64,000 nt of DNA from SAR202 cluster bacterium bin127 (GTDB lineage: Bacteria; Chloroflexota; Dehalococcoidia; Lucifugimonadales; Lucifugimonadaceae): contig MPNN01000006.1 in assembly GCA_002239045.1 (NCBI GenBank), positions 124,001 through 188,000 of the forward strand. The letters run 5' to 3'. A program made the position numbers and the translations under genes. This document shows positions 44,604 through 52,209 of this stretch, in pieces. The notes under the pieces are model-generated. The model searched no databases and had not been told where the DNA came from. It saw only the letters and a program-made list of their open reading frames with translations. Numbering within the stretch: position 1 is the stretch's first letter; every line of letters starts with the position of its first letter.

Positions 44604-45311
44604 TTAGTGGTGGCAGGACGCGCAATCCGTCGGCGCTTCATTTTCGCGGTGGCAATTCACACATTGACCCATCTTGAGCGGCTCGACCTGGGCGACCTCT
44701 TCCATCGAGGCGACGTCGCCGTGGCAAGTCGAACAGACCCCTGCTGCGCCTATCGTTTCGCCACTCGTGCTGTTGGTGACCTTGTCCGGGTTCTGCGTCA
44801 GATATCTTATGTGCGGTTCATGCACGAATCGCACGTGGTCCGGCATCCGATGCACCCGTTTCCAGTCGATCGGATGTGGGCTGTCGCCAATTATCCCTGC
44901 TGCGGTGCGGACCTGAGTTAGAGGTTCACTCTCCTCGCCGCCGATAACTTGGTGGCAGTAAGCGCAGAACTGGACCGGTGGTACGCCTGCGTTGGCTTGC
45001 GAAGTAACGGTCCGGTGACAGAACGTGCAGTCCATCCCAAGGCCTTGAATTTGGTCGCCTGTCGAATTTGTATAGACGCCCATGCCCGCATGAATGGTGT
45101 GAGGAAATGCGATTGGCTGCTCGACCGATTGATCGAATCCTAGAACTGGTATCGGTTGCCCAAGCCAAGCTGTGACCACGAACGCCAAGAAAGCTCCCAT
45201 TACTGCTACTACACCGAGTGAGCCAACTCCAAGAACTGGAATCAACACCTTCAACCACATCGGGGTTGTCCGGTGCTTCTCGCGCAGGAACTCAAGCAAT
45301 GTAGCTAACAA
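44604..45311 (-). CDS. Alternative complex III pentahaem cytochrome c (ActA-like)
   Basis: Membrane-anchored multihaem cytochrome. One N-terminal helix (about 18-50) is followed by five CXXCH sites at residues 95-99, 116-120, 193-197, 217-221 and 230-234. Additional histidines (HTIHAG, HRMPDHVRFVHEPHIRY) supply axial ligands. The pattern FPHTIHAGMG, MDCTFCH, PPVQFCAYCH and CVNCHRENEAPTDCASCH matches ActA. The TTG start at 45311 is supported by AGGAG 7 bp upstream. Haem attachment should need the Ccm genes just downstream of the operon. It is 93 bp after the small membrane gene, and the gap holds a hairpin. Confidence 0.92.
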   Translation of the reverse strand: MLATLLEFLREKHRTTPMWLKVLIPVLGVGSLGVVAVMGAFLAFVVTAWLGQPIPVLGFDQSVEQPIAFPHTIHAGMGVYTNSTGDQIQGLGMDCTFCHRTVTSQANAGVPPVQFCAYCHQVIGGEESEPLTQVRTAAGIIGDSPHPIDWKRVHRMPDHVRFVHEPHIRYLTQNPDKVTNSTSGETIGAAGVCSTCHGDVASMEEVAQVEPLKMGQCVNCHRENEAPTDCASCHH

Positions 45312-45357
45312 GCTTCAACTCCTGAGTTACCGAGGTAAGCGACTTAAGCATCGGTGC

Positions 45358-45377
45358 GGCCATCAATTTTGATGGCC
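45358..45377 (-). repeat. Intercistronic hairpin before the pentahaem cytochrome gene
   Basis: GGCCATCA (45358-45365) and TGATGGCC (45370-45377) form a perfect 8-bp stem with a 4-nt loop. It lies between the small membrane gene and actA on the transcribed minus strand. There is no T-run, so termination is unlikely. It may be an RNA-processing or stability element that raises downstream expression. Confidence 0.5.
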
Positions 45378-45404
45378 CAATGCTGCATGGCTCTAAAGTC
45401 GATA

Positions 45405-45695
45405 TCACTGCCAATACCTTGAATATCTGACTTCGAGCCAGTCCATGTTCAAGCCCGCTAAGACGAAGCAAGCAATGACGCCAATGAGTGCGAAGATGCC
45501 AACGGTGTAGAAAACCGGGCGCAGACTCGACCATTTCGCGGGAATGGTGTTGGTGTCCACCAACGAGGTGATGATGGCGTGGGCGGTGAGAAGGCTAAAT
45601 CCTGCGACGATGGCGCAACCAAGAGCTGCCCAGAGAAACTTTAGCACGGTGCCTATCTGCGCCCATTCGGACGATGAAAGCGGTTGTGGATCCAT
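45405..45695 (-). CDS. Small two-helix membrane protein heading the alternative complex III operon
   Basis: A 96-residue protein with two clear membrane helices (FLWAALGCAIVAGFSLLTAHAII and VFYTVGIFALIGVIACFVLAGL) and a short cytoplasmic-type C-terminus ending WLEVRYSRYWQ. I do not recognise a named family. It is the first gene after the promoter at about 45.8 kb and precedes actA by 93 bp, so it may be an accessory or assembly subunit of the complex. Small extra helical subunits are known in purified alternative complex III, but homology is not shown here. Confidence 0.6.
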   Translation of the reverse strand: MDPQPLSSSEWAQIGTVLKFLWAALGCAIVAGFSLLTAHAIITSLVDTNTIPAKWSSLRPVFYTVGIFALIGVIACFVLAGLNMDWLEVRYSRYWQ

Positions 45696-45810
45696 TCGCC
45701 GTTCTCTTGTTCAACTAACGGGCAGACGATCTAAAGGCTGCCGGAATGTCTTTCAGGTTTGCTAAACGATCTCTTCCAGTGGCGCATGGTTCGGCTGCGC
45801 GCTCTCATCT

Positions 45811-45840
45811 ATCTTATTTGCCGTGAAGCGCAACTGTCAA
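45811..45840 (-). promoter_or_regulatory. Promoter of the alternative complex III operon
   Basis: On the minus strand a perfect TTGACA (45840-45835) is followed after 18 bp by TAAGAT (45816-45811), which matches four of six -10 positions. The predicted start near 45804 gives a leader of about 110 nt before the small membrane gene. Confidence 0.55.
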
Positions 45841-45910
45841 CGCGCATCATCTACCGCCATTGGAATGGTGAACCAATGCATTGTAGCAAGCCAGATGCGG
45901 TTTGATGCGC

Positions 45911-46447
45911 TCAATTCGGACGCAATCCGATGAATTCGACCTCGGTACCGGTAGGGAGCAGCATGTAGGGTTCACCGAATTCATGCGGGGAATCGAGCAT
46001 CCACTCACCTGTGCTATCGCGCGGACGGAGCCGGATGCCATGATTGTCGCCGTAAACGAGTATCGATTCGCCCGCTCCCGAATCTCCGACTTGGATAACC
46101 CGAACATCGCATTGACCCTCGTCCGACCAGCCAACGACTTCGCATCGTCCTTCAACGTTTGTCACGGACGCCAACACGATGCTCGATGCCACGCGCTCTT
46201 CGCCGCGCGCCTCAAACGTTTGCATTGGGAAATATCCGCAGTTGTCGTTGTCTTCGATATCTATCCAAACTTGAGGCATAGCAAGGTTCTCTGTACGGTC
46301 TCCGCTCATCGATTGTAGTAGCAACATTCCGGCAATACGCACCCAAAAAGCGTTGGCAAGTGTAGCCCAAAGCACCGACACCGGAGGCGAGATATGACGC
46401 TGGTGAGGAGAGTGCAAACACGATCCCACACGTTTCCACCCGACCAA
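45911..46447 (-). CDS. Hypothetical protein, possibly a frameshifted lipoprotein
   Basis: The C-terminal 130 residues look truly coding: acidic, with codon use like the neighbours, running VWIDIEDNDNCGYFPMQTFEARGEERVAS to LPTGTEVEFIGLRPN in pieces. The late HGIRLRPRDSTGEWM and LPTGTEVEFIG resemble a bacterial SH3-type repeat, but weakly. The first 40-45 residues in this frame look unnatural. A different frame starting at 46484/46487 encodes a good lipoprotein signal (LLSLAVLLACG) and overlaps. The real gene may therefore start around 46484 with a frameshift, or start internally near 46327. It lies alone between the complex III promoter and the E1 alpha gene. Function unknown. Confidence 0.45.
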   Translation of the reverse strand: MVGWKRVGSCLHSPHQRHISPPVSVLWATLANAFWVRIAGMLLLQSMSGDRTENLAMPQVWIDIEDNDNCGYFPMQTFEARGEERVASSIVLASVTNVEGRCEVVGWSDEGQCDVRVIQVGDSGAGESILVYGDNHGIRLRPRDSTGEWMLDSPHEFGEPYMLLPTGTEVEFIGLRPN

Positions 46448-46563
46448 TCCCGCAAGCGAGAAGCACCGCCAAACTTAGTAACATCAATCTGAATGAACCA
46501 TGACAACCACAAAGCCGCGGCGGGCGTTTTCCGGAACCCCGCAGGACTTCGGGAAACTACGTG
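46448..46563. other. Intergenic region upstream of the E1 alpha gene
   Basis: The divergent space between the hypothetical minus-strand gene and the 2-oxoacid dehydrogenase genes. It holds the candidate signal-peptide start (46484-46487, minus strand) and should hold the promoter for the E1 genes, but no convincing -35/-10 pair is visible. CGGGCGTTTTCCGG and neighbouring GC-rich bases form only a short imperfect inverted repeat. Confidence 0.3.
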
Positions 46564-47562
46564 ATGCGATTAACTAGAGAAAAACTGCATTGGCTCTACG
46601 AAACGATGTATCGCATCCGTCGATTCGAAGAGACGATGCTCGAGCAGACTTTCCGAGGCAACGCGATGGGTGTCACTCATCCATCCGACGGTCAAGAAGC
46701 GGTTCCGACGGGCATCTGCGCCCACCTCACCGAAAAAGATTGGATCGGCTCCACGCACCGAGGGCACGGTCACTGCATCGCCAAAGGGTTGGACACCAAG
46801 GCGATGATGGCCGAGATCATGGGGCGTTACACCGGACAATGCAAAGGTAAAGGCGGCAGCATGCACATCGCCGATTTTTCCAAAGGCATGCTTGGAGCAA
46901 ACGCCATCGTCGGAGCGTCGGTCCCCCTTGCCGTCGGGGCAGCACTGACCGCGAAATACCGCGGTTTAGAGAACGAATCCGTCGGTGTCGCATTCTTTGG
47001 CGACGGGGCCACTAGCCAAGGCGTGGTTCACGAATCTATGAACCTCGCAGCAATCTGGAAGCTGCCTGTAATTTTCGCTTGTGAGAACAACCAGTACGCC
47101 GAAGCCACCCCCGCGTGGTACGCGGTTTCGACCGATGACATTGCTGCGAGAGCCGATTCATACGGCATCCCCGGTGTGCAGGTCGACGGTATGAACGTAT
47201 TTGCTGTCTACGAAGCGGCCGAAGAAGCCATTAGGCGTGCACGCGCCGGCGAAGGCCCCACGCTCCTCGAACTGAAGACCTACCGGTATCACGGCCATTT
47301 CCATGCCGACGACCCCAAGAAATACCGGAAGTCTGATGAAGAGGAGGAATATCTGGAGCGCGACTGTATACAGCACTTCGAGCGCCTGGTATCGCAACAA
47401 AATGCAATGACCGAAGCTGAACTCGAAGCGATTCGCGACTCAATTGAGCAAGAGATGCAAGAAGCGGTAGATTTCGCTTTGAACAGCCCGATGCCACCGA
47501 TTGAGGAGCTATATTCCGACGTCTACGTCAACTACTCCAACCCATTGGTTGGGCTCCGTTGA
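46564..47562 (+). CDS. 2-oxoacid dehydrogenase E1 component, alpha subunit
   Basis: Thiamine-diphosphate-dependent decarboxylating half of a pyruvate, acetoin or branched-chain 2-oxoacid dehydrogenase. N-terminal YETMYRIRRFEETMLEQTFRG is typical. GRYTGQCKGKGGSMHIADF precedes the cofactor motif GDGATSQGVVHESMNLAAIWKLPVIFACENNQ (in pieces, GDG to NN). PTLLELKTYRYHGHFHADDPKKYR holds the phosphorylation-loop region. ATG at 46564 is preferred over the adjacent GTG at 46561. The beta gene follows after 37 bp. No E2 or E3 gene is in the window. Sequence cannot separate pyruvate from acetoin specificity. Confidence 0.92.
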   Translation: MRLTREKLHWLYETMYRIRRFEETMLEQTFRGNAMGVTHPSDGQEAVPTGICAHLTEKDWIGSTHRGHGHCIAKGLDTKAMMAEIMGRYTGQCKGKGGSMHIADFSKGMLGANAIVGASVPLAVGAALTAKYRGLENESVGVAFFGDGATSQGVVHESMNLAAIWKLPVIFACENNQYAEATPAWYAVSTDDIAARADSYGIPGVQVDGMNVFAVYEAAEEAIRRARAGEGPTLLELKTYRYHGHFHADDPKKYRKSDEEEEYLERDCIQHFERLVSQQNAMTEAELEAIRDSIEQEMQEAVDFALNSPMPPIEELYSDVYVNYSNPLVGLR

Positions 47563-47599
47563 AGACCGGCTCAGCGTTTTAGAAAGGCGACCCAAAAAA

Positions 47600-48697
47600 A
47601 TGACCACAGCCGAAGCCACAGAACCGACTTCCGTTCTCACCGATTCGGGCGTTTTTGTACCCGGCCCGGGTTACGACGTTCCGGGAACCGTCGAGCGCTA
47701 CCGCGACTCCTTCAATCGAACCTTGCGCGATGAATTGAATCGCGACGCCGACGTCTTCATCATGGGCGAAGACATTTCTGGAGGGTTCGATCGTGACACG
47801 CTTGAACCTCTCGACGCTTGGGGAGGGCCATTCGCAGCGACCAAAGGTCTCGTGCAAGACTTCGGGCCGGATCGCATCCGCGACGCACCGATATCTGAAG
47901 CGGGGTTCGTCGGAGCCGCCGTCGGAGCCGCTCTTACTGGATTGCGGCCCGTCGTCGACCTGATGTATTTCGACTTCGTCACTGTTGCGTACGACCAGCT
48001 GCTGTCTAACGCTGCCAAGTCGCGCTACATGTTCGGTGGCCAGACAAAAGTACCGTTGACACTGTTTGCCCGTTCAGGTGGAGGCACCGGGCATGCCGCC
48101 CAGCACTCCGAAAGCTTCTACTCGATGTTGGCTCACATTCCCGGGCTCAAGGTGGTGGTTCCATCCGACCCGTATACGGTACGGGGACTGCTCGCCGCTG
48201 CAATCCGAGACGACGACCCGGTGTTCTTAGTCAACGACAAGAAACTGATCAACGAAGTCGGGTTCGCGCCAGACGAATCGTATGAACTCCCGCTCGGCAA
48301 GGGCCGATATCTCAAGCATGGAGACGACGTTACGTTGATCGGGATGTCCTATACCTCGGTAGTCTGTAAACAAGCGGCCGACGCGCTCGCCGAAGAGGGT
48401 ATCGATGCGGAAGTCGTCGACATGCTCTGTCTTTCGCCTTTCGACGAGGAGATCATCGTCGAGTCGGTTAAGAAGACCAACCGTGTAGTTATCGTTGACG
48501 AAGACACACCACGCGCCAGCATGGCGTCGGAGTTTGCCGCGATCATCGCCGATAAAGCGTTCGACTACTTGGACGCACCCGTCAAACGCGTAACCGGACC
48601 CCACACCCCGGTGCCATACAACAAAGGCCTCGAAACCGCCTTTATGCCGCAGCCAGATGATGTGGTGAACACCGTCAAGACCATGCTCGGCGTCTAG
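47600..48697 (+). CDS. 2-oxoacid dehydrogenase E1 component, beta subunit
   Basis: Completes the heterotetrameric E1. The transketolase pyrimidine-binding domain has FIMGEDISGGFDRDT and RIRDAPISEAGFVGAAVGAALTGLRPVVDLMYFDF. Next come YMFGGQTKVPLTLFARSGGGTGHAAQHSES and KVVVPSDPYTVRGLL, and a C-terminal domain with VEVVDMLCLSPFDEE-like text (AEVVDMLCLSPFDEEI). The ATG at 47600 begins a 365-residue protein with AGAAAGG upstream. A longer frame would overlap the alpha gene. A 45-residue leader (TAEATEPTSVLTDSGVFVPG) precedes the conserved region. The stop abuts, without any gap, the stop of the convergent DUF971 gene. Confidence 0.92.
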   Translation: MTTAEATEPTSVLTDSGVFVPGPGYDVPGTVERYRDSFNRTLRDELNRDADVFIMGEDISGGFDRDTLEPLDAWGGPFAATKGLVQDFGPDRIRDAPISEAGFVGAAVGAALTGLRPVVDLMYFDFVTVAYDQLLSNAAKSRYMFGGQTKVPLTLFARSGGGTGHAAQHSESFYSMLAHIPGLKVVVPSDPYTVRGLLAAAIRDDDPVFLVNDKKLINEVGFAPDESYELPLGKGRYLKHGDDVTLIGMSYTSVVCKQAADALAEEGIDAEVVDMLCLSPFDEEIIVESVKKTNRVVIVDEDTPRASMASEFAAIIADKAFDYLDAPVKRVTGPHTPVPYNKGLETAFMPQPDDVVNTVKTMLGV

Positions 48698-49033
48698 TCA
48701 GATCACCTGATCGGAACATACAACCGCGTCGTCCGCTTCGGCCAATTTTCGCAACATCCGAAATGGATAGATTCCTGTCGAGTGTCCGTCGGTCCACAGG
48801 AATTGCAGGGCGTACCTTCCGACTTCGATGTAGTCGACGGCAATAACGTCCTCCGGCACGGTCGCTACGTTGAGCAAGATCCGGCCGGTCATCTCCTCGA
48901 CACAACCCGCACATGCACATTGCAAACGCAAATATCGATACGGATACAAGCACGTTGGACCGTCGGACCAGGTGATGGAGACGCCTTCGCCTACGAGATC
49001 GACGTTGGTTGCGATGATGTTAGTTTCTGACAT
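48698..49033 (-). CDS. DUF971 (GBBH-like N-terminal domain) protein
   Basis: Stand-alone DUF971 protein, about 111 residues from the Met at 49033 (an upstream start at 49066 would add 11 residues). The domain signature is visible: ITWSDGPTCLYPYRYLRLQCACAGC (in pieces), TGRILLNVATVPEDVIAVDYIEVGRYALQFLWTDGHSTGIYPFRMLR. Two cysteines in LQCACAGC plus the histidine in DGHSTGIY recall the zinc-binding fold of the gamma-butyrobetaine hydroxylase N-terminus. In other bacteria the domain is fused or linked to Mrp/ApbC iron-sulfur carriers. Its own function is not known. Confidence 0.85.
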   Translation of the reverse strand: MSETNIIATNVDLVGEGVSITWSDGPTCLYPYRYLRLQCACAGCVEEMTGRILLNVATVPEDVIAVDYIEVGRYALQFLWTDGHSTGIYPFRMLRKLAEADDAVVCSDQVI

Positions 49034-49157
49034 TGAGGATTGGCGATGGTTGCCACTATGGAACACGCCGATTCGCGACTCGAATCGCGTCGCTGGGCTA
49101 ACCTTGTTTAAGCGTATCTAACAACCACTCCGCAAACAGACTCATGGGAGCAAAATC

Positions 49158-50228
49158 GTGACTACAGCTACCGATAACATCGTCGTCGGATTAATCGGCG
49201 CGGGCGGAAACACCCGACTAAGACACATTCCAGGGTTGCGCGACCAAGCAGGCGTCGAGATTAAGGGTGTGGTGAACCGATCTCTAGAATCGTCGAGGCG
49301 CGTCGCCGACGAGTTCGGGATTCCGGAGGTTTACGAAGATTGGGTGGAACTACTCGAAGACGACGACATCGACGCCGTGTGTATCGGAACTTGGCCCTAC
49401 ATGCACGCTCCGCTAACTGTCGAGTCGCTCGAAGAAGGGAAGCACGTCCTCGTTGAGGCCCGCATGGCCATGAATTCAGACGAAGCGCTCGAAATGCTGG
49501 ACGCTTCCAAACGCGCTCCGCACCTCATCGCACAGATCGTGCCTGCTCCCCACTCACTTGAGATCGACAGCACCATCATTAATCTCATCTCAGAGGGATT
49601 CATCGGCGATCTTGTTAACGTCAGGTTGCAGGTTGGAACCGGAAGCGATTTCCCAAATCCAGATTTGCCGCTGCACTGGCGACACAATCGCGACTTCTCG
49701 GGCAACAACATCATGACGATGGGTATCTGGTACGAGGCGATGATGCGATGGTTCGGGCCGGCCGCCACAGTTCAAGCGCTGGGTCAGACGATCGTCAAAC
49801 ATCGCATGGACGACGGGCGAAGACGCTCAACATCGATCCCTGACCACCTCGACGTGCTCATGAACATGGAGGGCGGGGGTTCAATGAACTACACTGTCAC
49901 TACCGTTTCAGCATTCGCACGTGAACTTGACCTTTGGGTTCACGGCACCGACGGAGTGATCCGCGTCGAGTTAGCGGACCCGAACGCATCGAACGGCGCA
50001 ACTTATGCCGTAAGTGGTGCGCGGCGTGGCGACGGCGAAATGTCGCCGATAGAAGTGCCCGAGGAGAACCGTGGTGGTTGGCGAGTAGAAGAAGAGTTCA
50101 TTAACGCCATCCGGGGCATCGAACCGGTAACCCACACCAACTTCACCGACGGTCTGAAGTACATGCAATTCACGGACGCCGTCTCGGAATCCGTCAAAAG
50201 CGGCGACATGGTGCGACTACCACTGTAG
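49158..50228 (+). CDS. Gfo/Idh/MocA-family protein lacking the usual EKP lysine
   Basis: Rossmann-fold sugar dehydrogenase-like protein of 356 residues. The dinucleotide motif VGLIGAGGNTRLRHIPGL is at 9-26, then VVNRSLESSRRVADEFG and DIDAVCIGTWPYMHAPLTVESLEEGKHVLVE. At the place where the family has EKP with its catalytic Lys, the sequence reads VEARMAM, so the lysine is missing. The C-terminal alpha/beta domain (about 125-340) is intact. The loss suggests either another catalytic residue or a non-redox role. Substrate unknown. It is flanked by DUF971 (divergent) and radC. Confidence 0.82.
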   Translation: MTTATDNIVVGLIGAGGNTRLRHIPGLRDQAGVEIKGVVNRSLESSRRVADEFGIPEVYEDWVELLEDDDIDAVCIGTWPYMHAPLTVESLEEGKHVLVEARMAMNSDEALEMLDASKRAPHLIAQIVPAPHSLEIDSTIINLISEGFIGDLVNVRLQVGTGSDFPNPDLPLHWRHNRDFSGNNIMTMGIWYEAMMRWFGPAATVQALGQTIVKHRMDDGRRRSTSIPDHLDVLMNMEGGGSMNYTVTTVSAFARELDLWVHGTDGVIRVELADPNASNGATYAVSGARRGDGEMSPIEVPEENRGGWRVEEEFINAIRGIEPVTHTNFTDGLKYMQFTDAVSESVKSGDMVRLPL

Positions 50229-50336
50229 TCACGTCCACATGGACGATCGCGACCGCGGATTACCGATCGGTCGTTGCCCAATTCTCGGCGAAAACCAACG
50301 GTCGTCAGCGTTCGCCATTTTGGTTTGAGCAATCAC

Positions 50337-50350
50337 GTTACGTATGTAAC
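50337..50350. promoter_or_regulatory. Palindrome upstream of radC
   Basis: GTTAC and GTAAC flank the 4-nt spacer GTAT in a 14-bp near-palindrome ending 12 bp before the radC ATG. Its size and place suit a dimeric repressor site. I cannot match it to a known box. Confidence 0.4.
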
Positions 50351-50362
50351 ATTGAATGCGTC

Positions 50363-51433
50363 ATGCATTCAGATACTGAGACTTTCATACAAGAGTTAAC
50401 CGAAATCGGTCGTCGAACATCCTTCGTGAAACCGGACAAAGTGATGGGGATGATCGAGTTACAGCCCGATCCGCCGAGTTTCGAAGACGTGTCGGCGGAG
50501 TCTGATCCGGCGAAGGGTATTGACTCGCAACCAGCGCAGCCGCGATCCAACCAAACGATCGACACCTCAAATGACGACGAGCAGCCACCGACCGACGTCA
50601 GAGATTTGGAATTCGAGGCTGACGAATTCGACGAATCAGAGGATGTTGTATCCAGTGCAGTTGTGAATCGAGTGGTGCCGCCGAACGATCGATTGGAGAA
50701 CCTGCCGGAGCGCGAACGCCCCCGCGAACGGATGCACCAACTCGGGCCCGCGGGGATCACCACTACTGAACTGCTTGCTATCGTCCTCGGTTCGGGAATC
50801 CAAGGCAAGAACGTCAAAAATGTCGCCGATGAGTTGTTGGTCACATTCGACAGTTTGCGGGGGCTGAGCAGAGTCAGCACTTTCAACATGCGCAAGGTCG
50901 ACGGCATCGGTAGCACCAAGGCTGATGTCCTCACCGCGGCATTCGAGTTAGGCAGACGGGCGGCGCTGGAAGATGTCGAAAATACCGAGGGTGACTACGG
51001 TTCCCCCATGGCAAACGGCGAAAGCATCGCTTGGTGCGTTGCTAAGCAGTTCACGACGCACCTGCGCGATAACCCTCAAGAGGAGATGTGGATCGTTTTC
51101 CTCGACGTTCGGAACCGTTACCGCGGAAGAACGCGTGTATACATCGGCTGTTGTGATCAACTGGTTGCCAAAACGGGCGAAATCTTGAGCCGGGTAGTTG
51201 AACGCAACTTCCCACGTTACGCGTTGGTTCACAATCATCCATCTGGTAGGGGAGATCCGAGCGGCGCTGATATCTCGTTTACCGACCGCTTAGTGATGGC
51301 CGGCCACCTGCTCGACATCGAATTGGTCGATCACATCGTATTGGGTGAAGACATGCACAGCTTCGTCAGTATGCGGCAACGTAAGTTGGTGGATTTTTCG
51401 CCTAACCCGCGGACCAGCCGCAAGCTCAGCTAA
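50363..51433 (+). CDS. radC: RadC-family JAB/MPN metalloprotein with acidic N-terminal extension
   Basis: Family named after a DNA-repair locus; its biochemical role is still debated. A helix-hairpin-helix region (LSRVSTFNMRKVDGIGSTKADVLTAAFELGRR) precedes the JAB domain. The metal motif HNHPSGRGDPSGADISFTDRL (His-x-His, then Asp) lies at about 290-310 and LVDHIVLGEDMHSFVSMR follows. The first 110 residues are an unusual acidic, disordered-looking extension, so the protein has 356 residues instead of about 225. It overlaps the convergent methyltransferase gene by 8 bp at the 3-prime end. A palindrome lies just upstream. Confidence 0.88.
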   Translation: MHSDTETFIQELTEIGRRTSFVKPDKVMGMIELQPDPPSFEDVSAESDPAKGIDSQPAQPRSNQTIDTSNDDEQPPTDVRDLEFEADEFDESEDVVSSAVVNRVVPPNDRLENLPERERPRERMHQLGPAGITTTELLAIVLGSGIQGKNVKNVADELLVTFDSLRGLSRVSTFNMRKVDGIGSTKADVLTAAFELGRRAALEDVENTEGDYGSPMANGESIAWCVAKQFTTHLRDNPQEEMWIVFLDVRNRYRGRTRVYIGCCDQLVAKTGEILSRVVERNFPRYALVHNHPSGRGDPSGADISFTDRLVMAGHLLDIELVDHIVLGEDMHSFVSMRQRKLVDFSPNPRTSRKLS

Positions 51434-52109
51434 CGGCGTTAGTTAGCCGATACCAATCGTCGACTCGGATCCAGGCAAATCGTGTGACCGGTCCGCCACT
51501 CGGCAATTCCCCGCCACATGCTTCGCCAGACACCGGAATGTCTGCGTTTCGAAGAACTTGAGCGACGTCGATGCTCGGAGTGTCGTCAGACTTGCTACCG
51601 TACGCGCCGAAAATCAATGCCCCGTCCTGACCGACCGCGTGGGTCAGCAGATGCCGCGCCAAATCGGGAAGCAGCGCAATCGGAACTAAATCCCAGATGG
51701 CGTAAACCCATCGAAATCTCCTCGGCGGCAACCAACCCCAAGCGTTTCCCACCCAAAAATGGTGCGGAACATCGTCAAACCTCCGTGTCGCTGCTTGCAC
51801 CAAGAGCGGATTGAGGTCGAGGCCGTAGGGCACGAGAGCAAACCCGCGTTCCGACGCCCACTTCACGACAGATTCGAGGAGATATCCGTTGGCGCATCCC
51901 AAGTCCAAGAAGTCTCCGTCACCTTCCACACCTTCCAGCAAAGGAGCCCGTTCCGCTCGCCATCTCTCGGCACCTCCACTGAATCCAGACTGTTTGATTG
52001 GATCGTTTTCCGCCAAGTATGCTGGCTCAAGAAGTCGGATTGAAGCAAGATGCTCTTCAGGCAGTTTTGAAGGGCGCCTGCGTTGTTCATCGGATGGTCT
52101 TGGGGTCAT
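51426..52109 (-). CDS. Class I SAM-dependent methyltransferase
   Basis: A 227-residue protein with a Rossmann-type methyltransferase core. Motif I is DFLDLGCANGYLLESVVKWA (about 66-85), the acidic end of strand 2 is YGLDLNPLLVQAA, and a motif-IV-like strand is RWVYAIWDLVPIALL. The leader PSKLPEEHLASIRLLEPAYLAENDPIKQSGFSG is conserved-looking and may shape the substrate pocket. Substrate cannot be predicted. Its 3-prime end overlaps radC by 8 bp in convergent orientation, so the two transcripts would be partly antisense. Confidence 0.8.
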   Translation of the reverse strand: MTPRPSDEQRRRPSKLPEEHLASIRLLEPAYLAENDPIKQSGFSGGAERWRAERAPLLEGVEGDGDFLDLGCANGYLLESVVKWASERGFALVPYGLDLNPLLVQAATRRFDDVPHHFWVGNAWGWLPPRRFRWVYAIWDLVPIALLPDLARHLLTHAVGQDGALIFGAYGSKSDDTPSIDVAQVLRNADIPVSGEACGGELPSGGPVTRFAWIRVDDWYRLTNAVS

Positions 52110-52209
52110 CGGTGTTACGATACTAATCGCAGATGGGAGTTGGGAAATCGTAGCTAACGCTGGCTAAATCGGGCAGAATCAAACGCAAGATAAATCGGGA
52201 GCAGAAGCC

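Noticed and set aside
45902..46318. Plus-strand ORF opposite the hypothetical minus-strand gene
   Set aside because: The minus-strand frame has coding-like codon use and composition. The plus-strand protein looks like a shadow with scattered His/Arg/Cys and no motif.
50232..50245. CGTCC-ACAT-GGACG repeat after the Gfo/Idh gene as a terminator
   Set aside because: The stem has only 5 bp and there is no T-run. It could be chance.
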